Shown here piece by piece: positions 55,553 through 64,000 of a stretch of 64,000 bases of DNA. The position numbers and the translations under genes are program-made. Below the pieces are notes generated by a model that worked only from the letters and a program-made list of their open reading frames with translations, was not told the DNA's origin and ran no database searches. Numbering within the stretch: position 1 is the first letter of the stretch; the number at the start of each line of letters is the position of its first letter. This DNA is from Actinomadura luteofluorescens (GTDB taxonomy: Bacteria; Actinomycetota; Actinomycetes; Streptosporangiales; Streptosporangiaceae), in assembly GCF_013409365.1 (NCBI RefSeq), contig NZ_JACCBA010000001.1, positions 6,820,001-6,884,000 of the forward strand, written 5' to 3'.

Positions 55553-56221
55553 TCACCGTCCCTCGGGCCGGTCCGCCCAGATCCCCCGGACGTGCCGCAG
55601 GTGGTGGCGCATCAGCGCCTCGGTGCCCCGCGCGTCGCCGCTCGCCACCGCCTCGATCAGGTCCTCGTGCTCGCGTGCCGACGGTTCGAGCTCGCCCCGC
55701 TCCGCCAGCCGCGGCACCCCGTAGAGGCGGGACTTGTAGCGCAGCTCGCTCACCAGCCGGACGAGCTGGGCGTTGCCGCCGAGCCCGAGCAGCGCGAGGT
55801 GGAAGCGGTGGTCGGCGTCGATGTAGGCGACGACGTCGCGCCGCTCGGCCGCCGTCACGATCGCCTCGGCCAGCGGCCGCAGCGCGCGCACCTCCGCGTC
55901 CCGGCCGGCCCGCGCGAGCCGCACCGCGGCGGGGACCTCGATCAGGGACCGGACGTCGGTGATCTCGTCCAGCTCGTGGTCGGACAGGTCGGTGACCCGG
56001 AAGCCCTTGTTGCGGACGACCTCGACCAGCCCCTCCCGGGCCAGGTCGATCATGGCCTCCCGGACGGGGGTCGGCGACACCCCGAACCGCTCGGCGATGG
56101 CCGGGGCGGAGTACACGACGCCCGACCGCATCTCACCGCTGACGATCGACGCGCGCAGCGCGTGGGCGATCTGGACCCGCACGCTCTTGCGCGGGCCGAG
56201 CGAGGGCAGGTGCAGCATCAT
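55553..56221 (-). CDS. GntR-family regulator (FadR/FCD type), paralogue of the gene at 52734
   Basis: 222 aa. Winged helix AIAERFGVSPTPVREAMIDLAREGLVEVVRNKGFRV and FCD domain with DADHRFHLALLGL and MRHHLRHVRG. Same length as, and strongly similar to, the GntR at 52734-53402. Its ATG overlaps the preceding GntR stop (ATGA), so it is the last gene of the gcvPA operon. Confidence 0.92.
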   Translation of the reverse strand: MMLHLPSLGPRKSVRVQIAHALRASIVSGEMRSGVVYSAPAIAERFGVSPTPVREAMIDLAREGLVEVVRNKGFRVTDLSDHELDEITDVRSLIEVPAAVRLARAGRDAEVRALRPLAEAIVTAAERRDVVAYIDADHRFHLALLGLGGNAQLVRLVSELRYKSRLYGVPRLAERGELEPSAREHEDLIEAVASGDARGTEALMRHHLRHVRGIWADRPEGR

Positions 56222-56862
56222 CGCTCCGTGAGGCGGGTGAGGATCCTGTCCTTGCCGCTCTGCCAGTTGGCCTTCAGGGCCTCGACGGCCCCCTCGACGT
56301 CCGAGGCGACCAGGCGTTCGGCGATCCGCTCGTGCTCCTCGGCCGAGCGTTCCAGCACCTCCCAGTCGCCGACCACGACGCGCTCGTAGCGGTGCATGGT
56401 GAGCTTCAGCGAGGTGATGAGGTCCATCAGCCGCTCGTTGGGACAGCCGGACAGCAGCAGGTCGTGCCAGGCGTCGTCGTAGCGCTCTATCACGGCGTGC
56501 TCCGCCTCGGGGACGGAGAACGCGCGGGCCTCCTCCAGGAGGCGGGGGGCGACCGCGTGCAGGAACTCGGGGTCGGTCGACTCCAGCGCCAGCGACTCCA
56601 GGGCGGCGACGATCGTGGTGAGGTCGTCGAACTCCTTCGCGCTCATCGGGGCGAACCGGAACCCCTTGCCGCGCTCGCTGACGATGATGCCCTCGCGCTC
56701 CAGCCCGATGAGCGCCTCGCGGAGCGGGGTGCGGCTGACGCCGAGGTCCGCGGCCAGCACCATCTCGTTGATCGCCTGTTCGGGGGCGAACTCCCCCTTG
56801 CCCAGCCGGTCGAGGATCTCGTCCTTGATCTGTTCGCGAAGGGGGCGGCGGTCGATCGGCAT
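56218..56862 (-). CDS. GntR-family regulator (FadR/FCD type) of the gcvP-like operon
   Basis: 214 aa. Winged helix LAADLGVSRTPLREALIGLEREGIIVSERGKGFRF, then an FCD domain with RYDDAWHDLLLSGC. It differs from the two paralogous GntR proteins and lies 34 bp after the SDR gene. The candidate operator is the 14-bp palindrome at 61783-61796 ahead of the operon. Confidence 0.92.
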   Translation of the reverse strand: MPIDRRPLREQIKDEILDRLGKGEFAPEQAINEMVLAADLGVSRTPLREALIGLEREGIIVSERGKGFRFAPMSAKEFDDLTTIVAALESLALESTDPEFLHAVAPRLLEEARAFSVPEAEHAVIERYDDAWHDLLLSGCPNERLMDLITSLKLTMHRYERVVVGDWEVLERSAEEHERIAERLVASDVEGAVEALKANWQSGKDRILTRLTER

Positions 56863-56896
56863 GCTGTCGTCTTCCTCTCCTGGGGTGAGCGGACGG

Positions 56897-57655
56897 TCAG
56901 GCCGTGCCGGCGCCGTCGACCGGGATGACGGCCCCGCTGACGAACGCGGCAGCGTCGCCGGCGAGGAACGCCACCATCGCCGCGATGTCGGCGGGCCGGC
57001 CGATCCGGCCGAGGGGGCGGTCCGCCGCGCCGGCGTAGAAGGCCTCCGCCGGTTCGCCGAGCTGGCGGGCCTCCTCGGCGAGCATGCCGGTGTCGGTGTC
57101 GCCGGGGCACACGCAGTTGACCCGGATGTTCTGCGGCCCGTGGTCGATCGCCATGGCCCGGGTCATGTTCACCACGGCACCCTTCGAAGCGCAGTAGGAC
57201 ACGGCCTGCGCTCCCCCTTGGATGCCCCATCCCGAGCCGGTGTTGATGATACTGCCGCCCCCGGCGGCGGCCATCAACGGTATCGCCGCCCGGCTCATCA
57301 ACATGATCGATTTGACGTTGACGGCCATCACCAGGTCCCAGTCGTCCTCGCCGATCTCCAGGACGGTGGAGCGGCGGATGACGCCCGCGTTGTTGAACAG
57401 GACGTCCACCCCGCCGTAGGCGTCGCGCGCGGCGGCGACGATCCGCGCGCAGTCGGCCGCGCGGGAGACGTCCCCGCGCACGAAGGCGGCCCGGCCGCCC
57501 GCGGCCCCGATCGCCTTCGCGGCGTCCGCCCCGGCCTCGGCGACGTCGGCCAGGACGACCGCGGCGCCGAGCTCCGCCATCAGCTCGGCGGCGGCCCGCC
57601 CGATGCCGCCTGCGGCCCCGGTGACCACGGCGGTCTTGCCTTCGAGTGAGTTCAC
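56897..57655 (-). CDS. Short-chain dehydrogenase/reductase
   Basis: 252 aa from the GTG at 57655 (GAGAGG 9 nt upstream); an ATG at 57673 overlapping the upstream stop adds 6 residues. Rossmann motif TGAAGGIG, NNAG, catalytic Ser in NTGSGWG and the YCASK (Tyr-x-x-x-Lys) motif are complete, with a C-terminal SGAVIPVDGAG typical of classical SDRs. Substrate unknown; acts with the gcvP-like and AcoX-like proteins by position. Confidence 0.93.
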   Translation of the reverse strand: MNSLEGKTAVVTGAAGGIGRAAAELMAELGAAVVLADVAEAGADAAKAIGAAGGRAAFVRGDVSRAADCARIVAAARDAYGGVDVLFNNAGVIRRSTVLEIGEDDWDLVMAVNVKSIMLMSRAAIPLMAAAGGGSIINTGSGWGIQGGAQAVSYCASKGAVVNMTRAMAIDHGPQNIRVNCVCPGDTDTGMLAEEARQLGEPAEAFYAGAADRPLGRIGRPADIAAMVAFLAGDAAAFVSGAVIPVDGAGTA

Positions 57656-57669
57656 GTTCGGTCTGCCTC

Positions 57670-58776
57670 TCATCGGACGGGATACATGGCGAACCGGCCG
57701 TGCCCGGTCAGCACGGGCAGGTGGCCGCGCAGGTCGGCGTCGAGGTCCTCGTCGCCGGTGTCGACCAGCAGCGGGCGGCCGCCGAGCGAGGCGAGCTTGG
57801 CCTCGGTCGCCGCCACCGCGAGACGGTCGCGGCCGGCGGCGCGCAGCACGGCGGGGGAGATCTGCTGGTTGCCCCTGCCGAACAGGAAACCCTGCCCGCC
57901 GATCGGAGTCACGGCTATCCACGCCGGCGTCGTGCCCGCCAGCGCCTCCAGTTCGGCGGCGGCCACGTCCGCCGCGACGACCGTCCCGCTGCCCGCCAGC
58001 ACGTTGACGCCCATGAGGGGGACGTCGGCGCCGAGCGCGTTCGCGACGGCGCGCATCGTGGTGCCGGGCCCGAGCACCAGCAGTTCGGACGGCCCGAGCC
58101 GCTCCGCGAGGGCCGCGGCGATGCCGCGGACCGACGACGGGTCGGTGACCGTGCCGCCCACCTTCCGCTGCTGCACGCGCACCGGGACGTCGGGCACCCT
58201 CACGTGGCCGTACAGGCGGGCGGAGACCCGGCCGTCCCGGACGGCGTCCTCGTCCAGGTCCATCACCTCGGCGTCCCGGATCCGCACGCCGCCGGCGGCC
58301 ATCAGGGCGGCCGCCTCCCCGGCGGCGCGCGGCGTGGCCCCGAAGACCGCCGAGTGCATCTTCACGCCGGTGGGCACGCCGAGCACGGGCACCGAGGCGC
58401 CGACCGCGTCCAGCACGTCGCGCGCCGTCCCGTCGCCACCGGCGAACAGCAGCAGGTCGGCGTGCGGCGCGAGCGCGGCCGCCGCGCGGACGGTGTCGGC
58501 CGCCGTGGTGGGATCGCCCGGCCGGTACCGGACGTCGGGGATCAGCCCGGCGTCCAGGACGGCGTCCTCGCCCATCGGCCCGCCCGCGGTCGGCACCGTG
58601 AACGGGCCGCCGATCCGGGAGCGCAGCTCCGCCAGGGCGAGCGCGGCGCGCTCCGCCGCGTGCGGCGTCGCGCCGAGCGCCCGCGCCTTCTCCTGGACGT
58701 CGGCGCCGTCGCTGCCCTTGAGGCCGACCCGGCCGCCGAGCCCGGCCACGGGGTTGACCACCAGCCCGATCCTCAT
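57670..58776 (-). CDS. AcoX/ATP-NAD-kinase-like protein
   Basis: 368 aa. NAD-kinase-fold hallmark GGDGTARDV and the later LVLGPGTTMRAVANALGADVPLMGVN are present; the N-terminus is MRIGLVVNPVAGLGG. This matches the AcoX-like branch, found in catabolic operons, more than housekeeping NAD kinase, which is shorter. It starts 7 bp after the gcvPB-like gene. Confidence 0.86.
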   Translation of the reverse strand: MRIGLVVNPVAGLGGRVGLKGSDGADVQEKARALGATPHAAERAALALAELRSRIGGPFTVPTAGGPMGEDAVLDAGLIPDVRYRPGDPTTAADTVRAAAALAPHADLLLFAGGDGTARDVLDAVGASVPVLGVPTGVKMHSAVFGATPRAAGEAAALMAAGGVRIRDAEVMDLDEDAVRDGRVSARLYGHVRVPDVPVRVQQRKVGGTVTDPSSVRGIAAALAERLGPSELLVLGPGTTMRAVANALGADVPLMGVNVLAGSGTVVAADVAAAELEALAGTTPAWIAVTPIGGQGFLFGRGNQQISPAVLRAAGRDRLAVAATEAKLASLGGRPLLVDTGDEDLDADLRGHLPVLTGHGRFAMYPVR

Positions 58777-58783
58777 CGCGGCC

Positions 58784-60364
58784 TCATCCGCCGAGGACCT
58801 TGCGGCGGTAGGCGCGCCAGGTGACCGCCCAGGTGGCCGGGTCGTCCAGGACGTCCTCGCGGGCGCGGTGCACGGTGGAGCGGTGCGGCGCCGTCCGGAC
58901 GGTCTCGGGGTCCTCGTAGGCCTCGCGGGCCACCTCGGCGAGGATGGCGGCGTACTCGTCCAGCTCGGCCCGGGAGTAGGACTCGGTCGGCTCCAGCGTC
59001 ATCGGCTCGGGGACGATGTACGGGTGGTGGCTCGTCCAGTAGTGGGTGCCGAAGTCGGCCGCGCGGACGCCGATGTCCTCGCTGTGCACGCCGGTCTCCT
59101 CGGCGAGCTTCTCCCAGCTGTAGCGGACCTGCTCGACCCGCGGCCGTCCCGGCGCGTACGGCACCGACGCCCCGCGGATCTGGAGCACCTTCGCCATCAG
59201 GTAGTTGTTGTTGAGGACGGCCACCTCCGCGGCCTCGCGCAGGCCCGCGCCGCCCAGTGACATGATCCAGGCGTAGGCGCGCACCAGGTTCGGCACGACG
59301 CCGTAGAACGGCCGGATCTTCCCGATCGACTCGGGCCGGTCGTCGTCGAGGCGGTAGCGGGTGCCGTCGAACTCGACGGTCGGCGTCGGCAGGTAGGGGG
59401 CGAGCTCCGCGCTCACGCCGCACGCGCCGGCGGCGGGCCCGCCGCAGGCGTGCGGCGTGGAGAACGTCTTGTGCAGGTTGAAGTGGCACAGGTCGAACCC
59501 GGTGTCGCGGGCGCGGGTGATGCCGAGGATGCCGTTGGCGTTGGCCTGGTCGTAGGCGCACAGCCCGCCGGCCTCGTGCACGATCCGGACGAACTCCTCG
59601 ATCCGCGGGTTGAACAGCCCGGTGTCCTCGGGGTTGGTGATGAGCAGGGCCGCGGTGCGGGGGCCGACCGCCCGCCGGAGCGCCTCGATGTCGGGGTAGC
59701 CGTCGGCGTCGGGGTACAGGGTGATGACCTTGAACCCGGCCGTCTTCGCGCACGCCGCGTTGGAGGGGTGCGAGAAGATCGTGGTGATGACCTCGTCGCG
59801 GGTCTCGGCCTCCCCGCGCGCCGCGAAGTAGGCGCGGATCATCGCGACGTTGGTGTAGATCGCGGCGGAGCCGGCGCCCGGCTGGAGGGAGAACCGGTCC
59901 ATGCCGGAGATCTCCTTCAGCAGCCCCTCCAACCGGTACATGATCTCCAGGACGCCCTGCACGGTCCGCTCGTCCTGCAGCGGGTGCAGCCCGGCCACCT
60001 TCGGGTCGCGGACGAACCGGTCGTTGACCTTGGGGCTGTACTTCATGGTGCAGGTGCCCTGGCCGACGTCGACGTTGAAGTCGGCGCCGAGGTTCTCCTG
60101 GGACAGCCGCAGGTAGTGCCGCAGAACCTGGGGCTGCGACAACTCCGGCAGGGCGGGCGGCGCGGCGCGGCGCAGCCCGTCCGGCAGGACGACGTCCGCG
60201 GGCACCTGCGAGAGGGGCGGCAGCACGCCGCGCTCGCCGGGGGTGCCCAGCTCGAACAGCAGCGGCTCGTCCCAGCGGGCCTGGTGGAACCGGCGCAGCG
60301 GGGGCTTCGGGCCGATCTCGGCGTCGGCGGGGGTCAGGGGGGAGGGGGTCGGGCCCGTCTTCAC
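58784..60364 (-). CDS. gcvPB: Glycine decarboxylase P-protein subunit 2 homologue
   Basis: 526 aa from the GTG at 60364 (GTGA overlap with gcvPA). The PLP lysine is in NLHKTFSTPH. The next loop reads ACGGPAAGACG where GcvPB normally has GGGGPGAGP, an unusual change next to the cofactor. Upstream blocks LQPGAGSAAIYTN and FNVDVGQGTCTMKYSPK are P-protein-like. No gcvH or gcvT gene is in the window, so the enzyme may use distant partners or a different amine substrate. Confidence 0.9.
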   Translation of the reverse strand: MKTGPTPSPLTPADAEIGPKPPLRRFHQARWDEPLLFELGTPGERGVLPPLSQVPADVVLPDGLRRAAPPALPELSQPQVLRHYLRLSQENLGADFNVDVGQGTCTMKYSPKVNDRFVRDPKVAGLHPLQDERTVQGVLEIMYRLEGLLKEISGMDRFSLQPGAGSAAIYTNVAMIRAYFAARGEAETRDEVITTIFSHPSNAACAKTAGFKVITLYPDADGYPDIEALRRAVGPRTAALLITNPEDTGLFNPRIEEFVRIVHEAGGLCAYDQANANGILGITRARDTGFDLCHFNLHKTFSTPHACGGPAAGACGVSAELAPYLPTPTVEFDGTRYRLDDDRPESIGKIRPFYGVVPNLVRAYAWIMSLGGAGLREAAEVAVLNNNYLMAKVLQIRGASVPYAPGRPRVEQVRYSWEKLAEETGVHSEDIGVRAADFGTHYWTSHHPYIVPEPMTLEPTESYSRAELDEYAAILAEVAREAYEDPETVRTAPHRSTVHRAREDVLDDPATWAVTWRAYRRKVLGG

Positions 60365-61725
60365 TTGGCGATCTCCTGGAGGGTCTCGGCCAGCCGGTCG
60401 ATGTCGTCCTTGGTGTGGATCTCGGTGACGCAGTACAGGGCGTCGGTCCCCGACAGGACCCTGCCGCCGAAGATCCCGTGCTCCAGCAGCGCCTCGCCGA
60501 TCTCGGCGGCGGTCCGCGAGCCGGTGAAGCGGAGCGTGAAGTCGGCGAAGTGGGGGGCGCCCGCGTAGGGGGCCAGCACACCCGGGACCTCGGCCAGCCG
60601 GTCCAGCGCGTACCGGGTGTTCGCCAGGATCGTCTCCGCGACCTCGCGCATGCCCTGCGGTCCCATCAGCGCGAGGTAGACCCCGGCGGCGATGCCGTTC
60701 AGGGCGGCGGCGGTGCCCACCCACTCCTTGCCCTCCTCGCGGACGGCGAAGGAGGTGCGCTCGTAGGCCACGTCGCCGAAGCCGTACTCGCCCTCGACGC
60801 TGGTGGGCGCCAGGCCGAACAGCCGTGAGGGGAACTCGCCCACGTAGAGTTCCTCGTCCCGCGTCGCGATGAAGCCGCCGTTCATCCCGCCGAAGCTCAT
60901 GGGCAGCCCGAGGGGCTGGATGTCGCCGCAGACGATGTCGGCGCCGTACCGGGACGGCGGGGTCACCGCCCCCAGCGAGATCGGGTTGCAGCCCACGACG
61001 TACAGGGCCCCGGCCTCGTGCGCCGGCTCGGCCAGCGCCGGGAGGGCGGGATCCAGGATCCCGGACGCGGAGGGCGCGTCGGCGAACACCGCCGCGACGT
61101 CCCCGCCCGCCAGCTCGGCTCGCACCGCGGCCGGGTCGGCCAGCCCGGTGGCGGGATCCACCGGCACGAGGACCACGTCGTGGTCGGGACGGACATAGTC
61201 CTCGATCTTGGAAAGCCTGCCCGGGGCGACGGCCGTCACCAGCAGCAGCCTCCGGCGGCCGGTGATCCGTCCCGCCATGCGCAGCGCCGTGGCGGCGGCC
61301 TGGTAGCCGTCGTACACCGGCACGCTCACGACGTCCATCTCCAGCAGCTCGCCCATCAGCGACTGGTACTCCCAGAGCGCCTGGAAGCGGCCGTGGTCCT
61401 CGTACGGCTCGCCCGCGTAAGCGGTGAGGAACTCGCTGCGGTTGACCACCTCGTCGACCACCGCGGGCACGTGGTGGTGGTAGCACCCGGCGCCGAGGAA
61501 GCTCAGCGCCTCCTGGGCGCTGGTGTTCTTGTTCAGCAGCGCGCCGACGTGCCGGACCAGCTCCGCCTCGGAGCGCAGCGGCGGAGGCAGGTCCAGCGGA
61601 CGATCCAGCCGGATGCGGCCGGGCACGTCGGCGTAGAAGTCCTCGACGCTCCGCGCGCCGATCGCCGCCAGCATCTCCCGCTTGACCTCGGGCACCGAGT
61701 TCGGGATGTAGGGGTGCGCGTTCAT
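60361..61725 (-). CDS. gcvPA: Glycine decarboxylase P-protein subunit 1 homologue
   Basis: 454 aa from the ATG at 61725 (AAGGAG 6 nt upstream), rather than from an in-frame ATG 72 bp earlier, inside the promoter. Features of GcvPA: FLGAGCYHHHVPAVVDEVVNRSEFLTAYAG-type N-terminus, GDIQPLGLPMSFGG and the EGEYGFG region. First gene of the operon; its promoter overlaps a perfect palindrome. Confidence 0.92.
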   Translation of the reverse strand: MNAHPYIPNSVPEVKREMLAAIGARSVEDFYADVPGRIRLDRPLDLPPPLRSEAELVRHVGALLNKNTSAQEALSFLGAGCYHHHVPAVVDEVVNRSEFLTAYAGEPYEDHGRFQALWEYQSLMGELLEMDVVSVPVYDGYQAAATALRMAGRITGRRRLLLVTAVAPGRLSKIEDYVRPDHDVVLVPVDPATGLADPAAVRAELAGGDVAAVFADAPSASGILDPALPALAEPAHEAGALYVVGCNPISLGAVTPPSRYGADIVCGDIQPLGLPMSFGGMNGGFIATRDEELYVGEFPSRLFGLAPTSVEGEYGFGDVAYERTSFAVREEGKEWVGTAAALNGIAAGVYLALMGPQGMREVAETILANTRYALDRLAEVPGVLAPYAGAPHFADFTLRFTGSRTAAEIGEALLEHGIFGGRVLSGTDALYCVTEIHTKDDIDRLAETLQEIAK

Positions 61726-61782
61726 CTCGCTCTCCTTCACATTCCTTGCCTCACCCTCTTGACGAGAACACAGGATGCAGTG

Positions 61783-61796
61783 TGCTGTATACAGCA
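61783..61796. promoter_or_regulatory. Perfect 14-bp palindrome TGCTGTATACAGCA, likely GntR operator
   Basis: Lies between the divergent gcvPA and ABC-importer genes (58 bp and 28 bp from the start codons). The core TGTATACA is typical of FadR/VanR-type GntR sites. GATAAT on the reverse strand just beside it could be the gcvPA -10. Confidence 0.7.
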
Positions 61797-61823
61797 TTAT
61801 CCCGAATCCCTTGGGGAGGCAAG

Positions 61824-63173
61824 ATGGCGACCAACCCCGGACGGGCGGCCATCGGACGCCGGACCGTCCTGACCGCCGGAGTCGCCGGAGCCGTCTCGGC
61901 GGTGCTCGCGGCGAGCGGGTGCGCCACCGGAGGCGGCGCGAAGAAGGCGGGGCCCGCGCTGAGCGCCGGCGCCCAGGCCAAGATCGAAGGAAGGATCGCC
62001 GTCTGGTCCTGGGACGTCGCGGCGAAGGCGCTCAAGCGGCTCGCGCCGGCGTTCGAGCGGCGCCATCCCGGGACGAGCGTCGAGGTCGTCGACATCGGCT
62101 ACGACAACGCCTACGACAAGATCACCGTGGGGATGAAGGCGGGGAAGGGCCTGCCCGACGTCCTCACCATCGAGGGCGGCAGGCTGCCCGGCTACATCGG
62201 CGCCTTCCCCGGCGGGCTGTACGACCTGACCCCGCTCGCCGGCGCCCGCCAGGCCGAGTTCGCCCGCGCGGCCTGGAAGGACGTCACCGACGAGCGCGGC
62301 AAGGTCTTCGCGCTGCCCTGGGACGGCGGGCCCTGCGCCCTCTACTACCGCACCGACATCTTCGAGAAGGCCGGCGTCGACCCGGCGGGCATCGCGACCT
62401 GGGACGACTACGTCCGCGCCGGCGAGCAGATCAAGGCCAGGACGGGCAAGAAGCTCCTCGTCATGGACCCGCAGGAGGACAGCATGTTCCCGATGCTGCT
62501 CCAGCAGCAGGGACAGGGATACGTGCGCGGCGGGAGGATCGCCGTCTCCGACCGGCAGGCCGTCCGCGCCGCGACGCTGCTCAAGACGCTCGCCGACAAG
62601 GACCTCGTCGCCTTCGAGAAGGGCTGGGACGGCCTGGTCTCGGCGACCAAGGCGGGCAAGGTCGCCACCACCCCCTACGCGGTGTGGTGGTCGGGCACCC
62701 TCACCGACGAGATGCCGGAGCTCAAGGGCAGGTTCGGCGTCGTGCCGCTGCCGGCGTTCGATCAGGGCGGCGTGCGGACGTCCAACGACGGCGGGTCGAC
62801 GCTCGCCGTCAGCGGCCACAGCGCGAACGCGCGGGCGGCGTGGGCGTTCATCGAGTTCGCCCTCGCCGACACCGCCAACCAGGTGTCGATGCTGAAGAAC
62901 GAGGGCCTGTTCCCCGCCTACCTGCCCGCGCTGAAGGACCCGTTCGTGACCGCGCCGCAGCCCTACTACGGCGGGCGGCCCGTCTTCGCGACGTTCGCCG
63001 ACCTGGCGGACAAGGTGCCCCCGATCGAGGTCTCCAAGGACGGCCCCAAGGCGAGGGACGTCGTCAACCGGACCGTCTCCGGCATCGTGCTGCACGGGGA
63101 CGACCCGGCCAAGGCCCTGAACTCGGCGGCCAGGCAGATCGCCGCCGCCACCGGCCGGTCGATCGCCGAGTGA
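61824..63173 (+). CDS. ABC transporter solute-binding lipoprotein (CUT1-like)
   Basis: 449 aa from the ATG at 61824 with SD GGGGAGG. The leader has RR-TVLTAG and a lipobox ending ASGC (Cys34). Family 1 marks: PDVLTIEGGRLPGYIG, ALYYRTDIFEKAGVDP and the C-terminal helices. The substrate may be an amino-sugar or small polar compound broken down by the divergent operon; unproven. Confidence 0.92.
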   Translation: MATNPGRAAIGRRTVLTAGVAGAVSAVLAASGCATGGGAKKAGPALSAGAQAKIEGRIAVWSWDVAAKALKRLAPAFERRHPGTSVEVVDIGYDNAYDKITVGMKAGKGLPDVLTIEGGRLPGYIGAFPGGLYDLTPLAGARQAEFARAAWKDVTDERGKVFALPWDGGPCALYYRTDIFEKAGVDPAGIATWDDYVRAGEQIKARTGKKLLVMDPQEDSMFPMLLQQQGQGYVRGGRIAVSDRQAVRAATLLKTLADKDLVAFEKGWDGLVSATKAGKVATTPYAVWWSGTLTDEMPELKGRFGVVPLPAFDQGGVRTSNDGGSTLAVSGHSANARAAWAFIEFALADTANQVSMLKNEGLFPAYLPALKDPFVTAPQPYYGGRPVFATFADLADKVPPIEVSKDGPKARDVVNRTVSGIVLHGDDPAKALNSAARQIAAATGRSIAE

Positions 63174-63177
63174 CGCC

Positions 63178-64000
63178 GTGGTCGTCGACGTGACGAAACG
63201 GAAGTCCGGGGGCGGCGGCCCCGCCCGGGCGGTCCGGCCGGACGCGCCCCGCCGTCGGGAGCGCTGGCGCCGCCGGTGCGCGCCGTGGACCTTCGCGGGC
63301 CCGGCCGCGGCGCTGCTGGCGCTCTTCTTCGCCTATCCGCTGCTGGCCGGCTTCTACCAGAGCTTCACCGCCGACCGCGACGGCGTGACGACCTGGGTCG
63401 GGCTGGCCCAGTACCGCCGGATGATGGAGGACCCCGTCTTCTGGGCCGCGCTGCGCAACACCGGCCTGATCCTCCTCGTCCAGGTCCCGGTCATGATCGG
63501 GCTGGCGCTGCTGCTCGCGTTCGGGCTGAACCAGTCCTGGCTGCGCCTGCGCTCGGGCCTGCGCATCGCCTACTTCCTGCCCGCCGTCACGATGCTGGTC
63601 GCCTACTCGGTGGTGTTCCGCGTCCTGCTCAAGACCGACGGCGGCCTGGTCAACCAGATGCTCGGCGCCGTGGGCCTGCCCTCGGTCGACTGGCTGAACG
63701 GCCCCGGCTGGGCGCGGCTCGCGCTGATCGGCTCGATCACCTGGCGGTGGACGGGCTACAACGCCGTCATCCTGCTGGCGGGGCTCCAGTCGATCGGGCG
63801 GGAGCAGTACGAGGCGGCGGCCATCGACGGCGCCGGGCCCGTCACCACGTTCGTCCGGGTGGTCATGCCGCAGCTGCGTCCGGTCATCCTGTTCTGCTCG
63901 GTGACCTCGACGATCGGAACGCTCCAGCTCTTCGACGAGAACTACGTCCTGACCGGCGGCGGACCGGGCAACGCCACGACCACGCCCGTCCTCTACCTCT
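63178..64000 (+). CDS. ABC transporter permease (CUT1 MalF-type), cut by window edge
   Basis: Open from the GTG at 63178 (4 bp after the binding-protein stop) to the window end, at least 274 aa. A basic N-tail (PRRRERWRRR) precedes membrane helices; the EAA loop reads EQYEAAAIDGAGPVTTFVRVVMPQLRP. The second permease presumably follows outside. Confidence 0.92.
   Translation, partial: MVVDVTKRKSGGGGPARAVRPDAPRRRERWRRRCAPWTFAGPAAALLALFFAYPLLAGFYQSFTADRDGVTTWVGLAQYRRMMEDPVFWAALRNTGLILLVQVPVMIGLALLLAFGLNQSWLRLRSGLRIAYFLPAVTMLVAYSVVFRVLLKTDGGLVNQMLGAVGLPSVDWLNGPGWARLALIGSITWRWTGYNAVILLAGLQSIGREQYEAAAIDGAGPVTTFVRVVMPQLRPVILFCSVTSTIGTLQLFDENYVLTGGGPGNATTTPVLYL

Overview
The window is very GC-rich, gene-dense actinomycete DNA. 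It carries a complete conservon (cvnA-D with two P450s), SAV_2336-type and GAP1-type proteins, Tat-dependent lipoproteins, SpoIIE/RsbW-type regulators and many GTG/TTG starts. Together these suggest a multicellular filamentous actinobacterium, probably Streptosporangiales/Thermomonosporaceae (Actinomadura-like) rather than Streptomyces; the genus is an inference. The content is accessory in character: conflict-type NTPases, extracellular proteases, glycoside hydrolases, and many regulators next to their targets. No rRNA, tRNA, CRISPR array, IS element or prophage was seen.

Region 1 (1-19944) is signalling plus a large conflict-type island. A SpoIIE-type phosphatase (cut by the left edge) and a MarR regulator precede a tightly coupled forward operon: an LCAT-like alpha/beta hydrolase, a VMAP-like protein with a transglutaminase-like N-terminus, a MoxR AAA+ ATPase and a giant vWA/SAV_2336-type protein. 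A converging reverse operon encodes a stand-alone copy of the giant protein's C-terminal module, a TRAFAC-type GTPase and two GAP1-like paralogues, one of them tail-anchored. Divergent from it lie a DUF4407 membrane coiled-coil protein, a Ser/Thr kinase fused to MgtE_N-like repeats, and two small proteins. The set looks like a vWA-MoxR ternary system fused by position and by a shared domain to a GTPase-GAP1 system; it is the most interesting part of the window.

Region 2 (19952-28766) holds a TetR-controlled flavin-dependent acyl-CoA-dehydrogenase-fold enzyme divergent from an enolase-superfamily enzyme, with a tandem palindromic operator between them. Next is the conservon (P450 / cvnA-B-C-D / P450), whose terminal P450 lacks the ExxR motif.

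Region 3 (29035-39610) is a rhamnoside-use locus: a DeoR regulator, a GH78 alpha-L-rhamnosidase, a CUT1 ABC importer without its own ATPase, and a GH106-like enzyme. Both glycosidases lack signal peptides, so the likely scheme is import of intact rhamnosides followed by cytoplasmic hydrolysis.

Region 4 (39653-53402) is a proteolysis and peptide-uptake cluster: a secreted S33 peptidase, an M9 collagenase, a complete Opp/Dpp transporter, an M24B aminopeptidase P, a streptogrisin-like S1 protease and a GntR regulator. Three AT-rich inverted repeats upstream of these genes share sequence and suggest one regulon that takes extracellular protein to peptides to amino acids.

Region 5 (53507-64000) has a LysR regulator, an RsbW-type ATP-binding protein, and a six-gene reverse operon: gcvPA, gcvPB, an AcoX/NAD-kinase-like protein, an SDR, and two GntR regulators. 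Divergent from it, across a perfect 14-bp palindrome, is a sugar-type ABC importer cut by the right edge. The glycine-decarboxylase-like pair has no gcvH or gcvT nearby.
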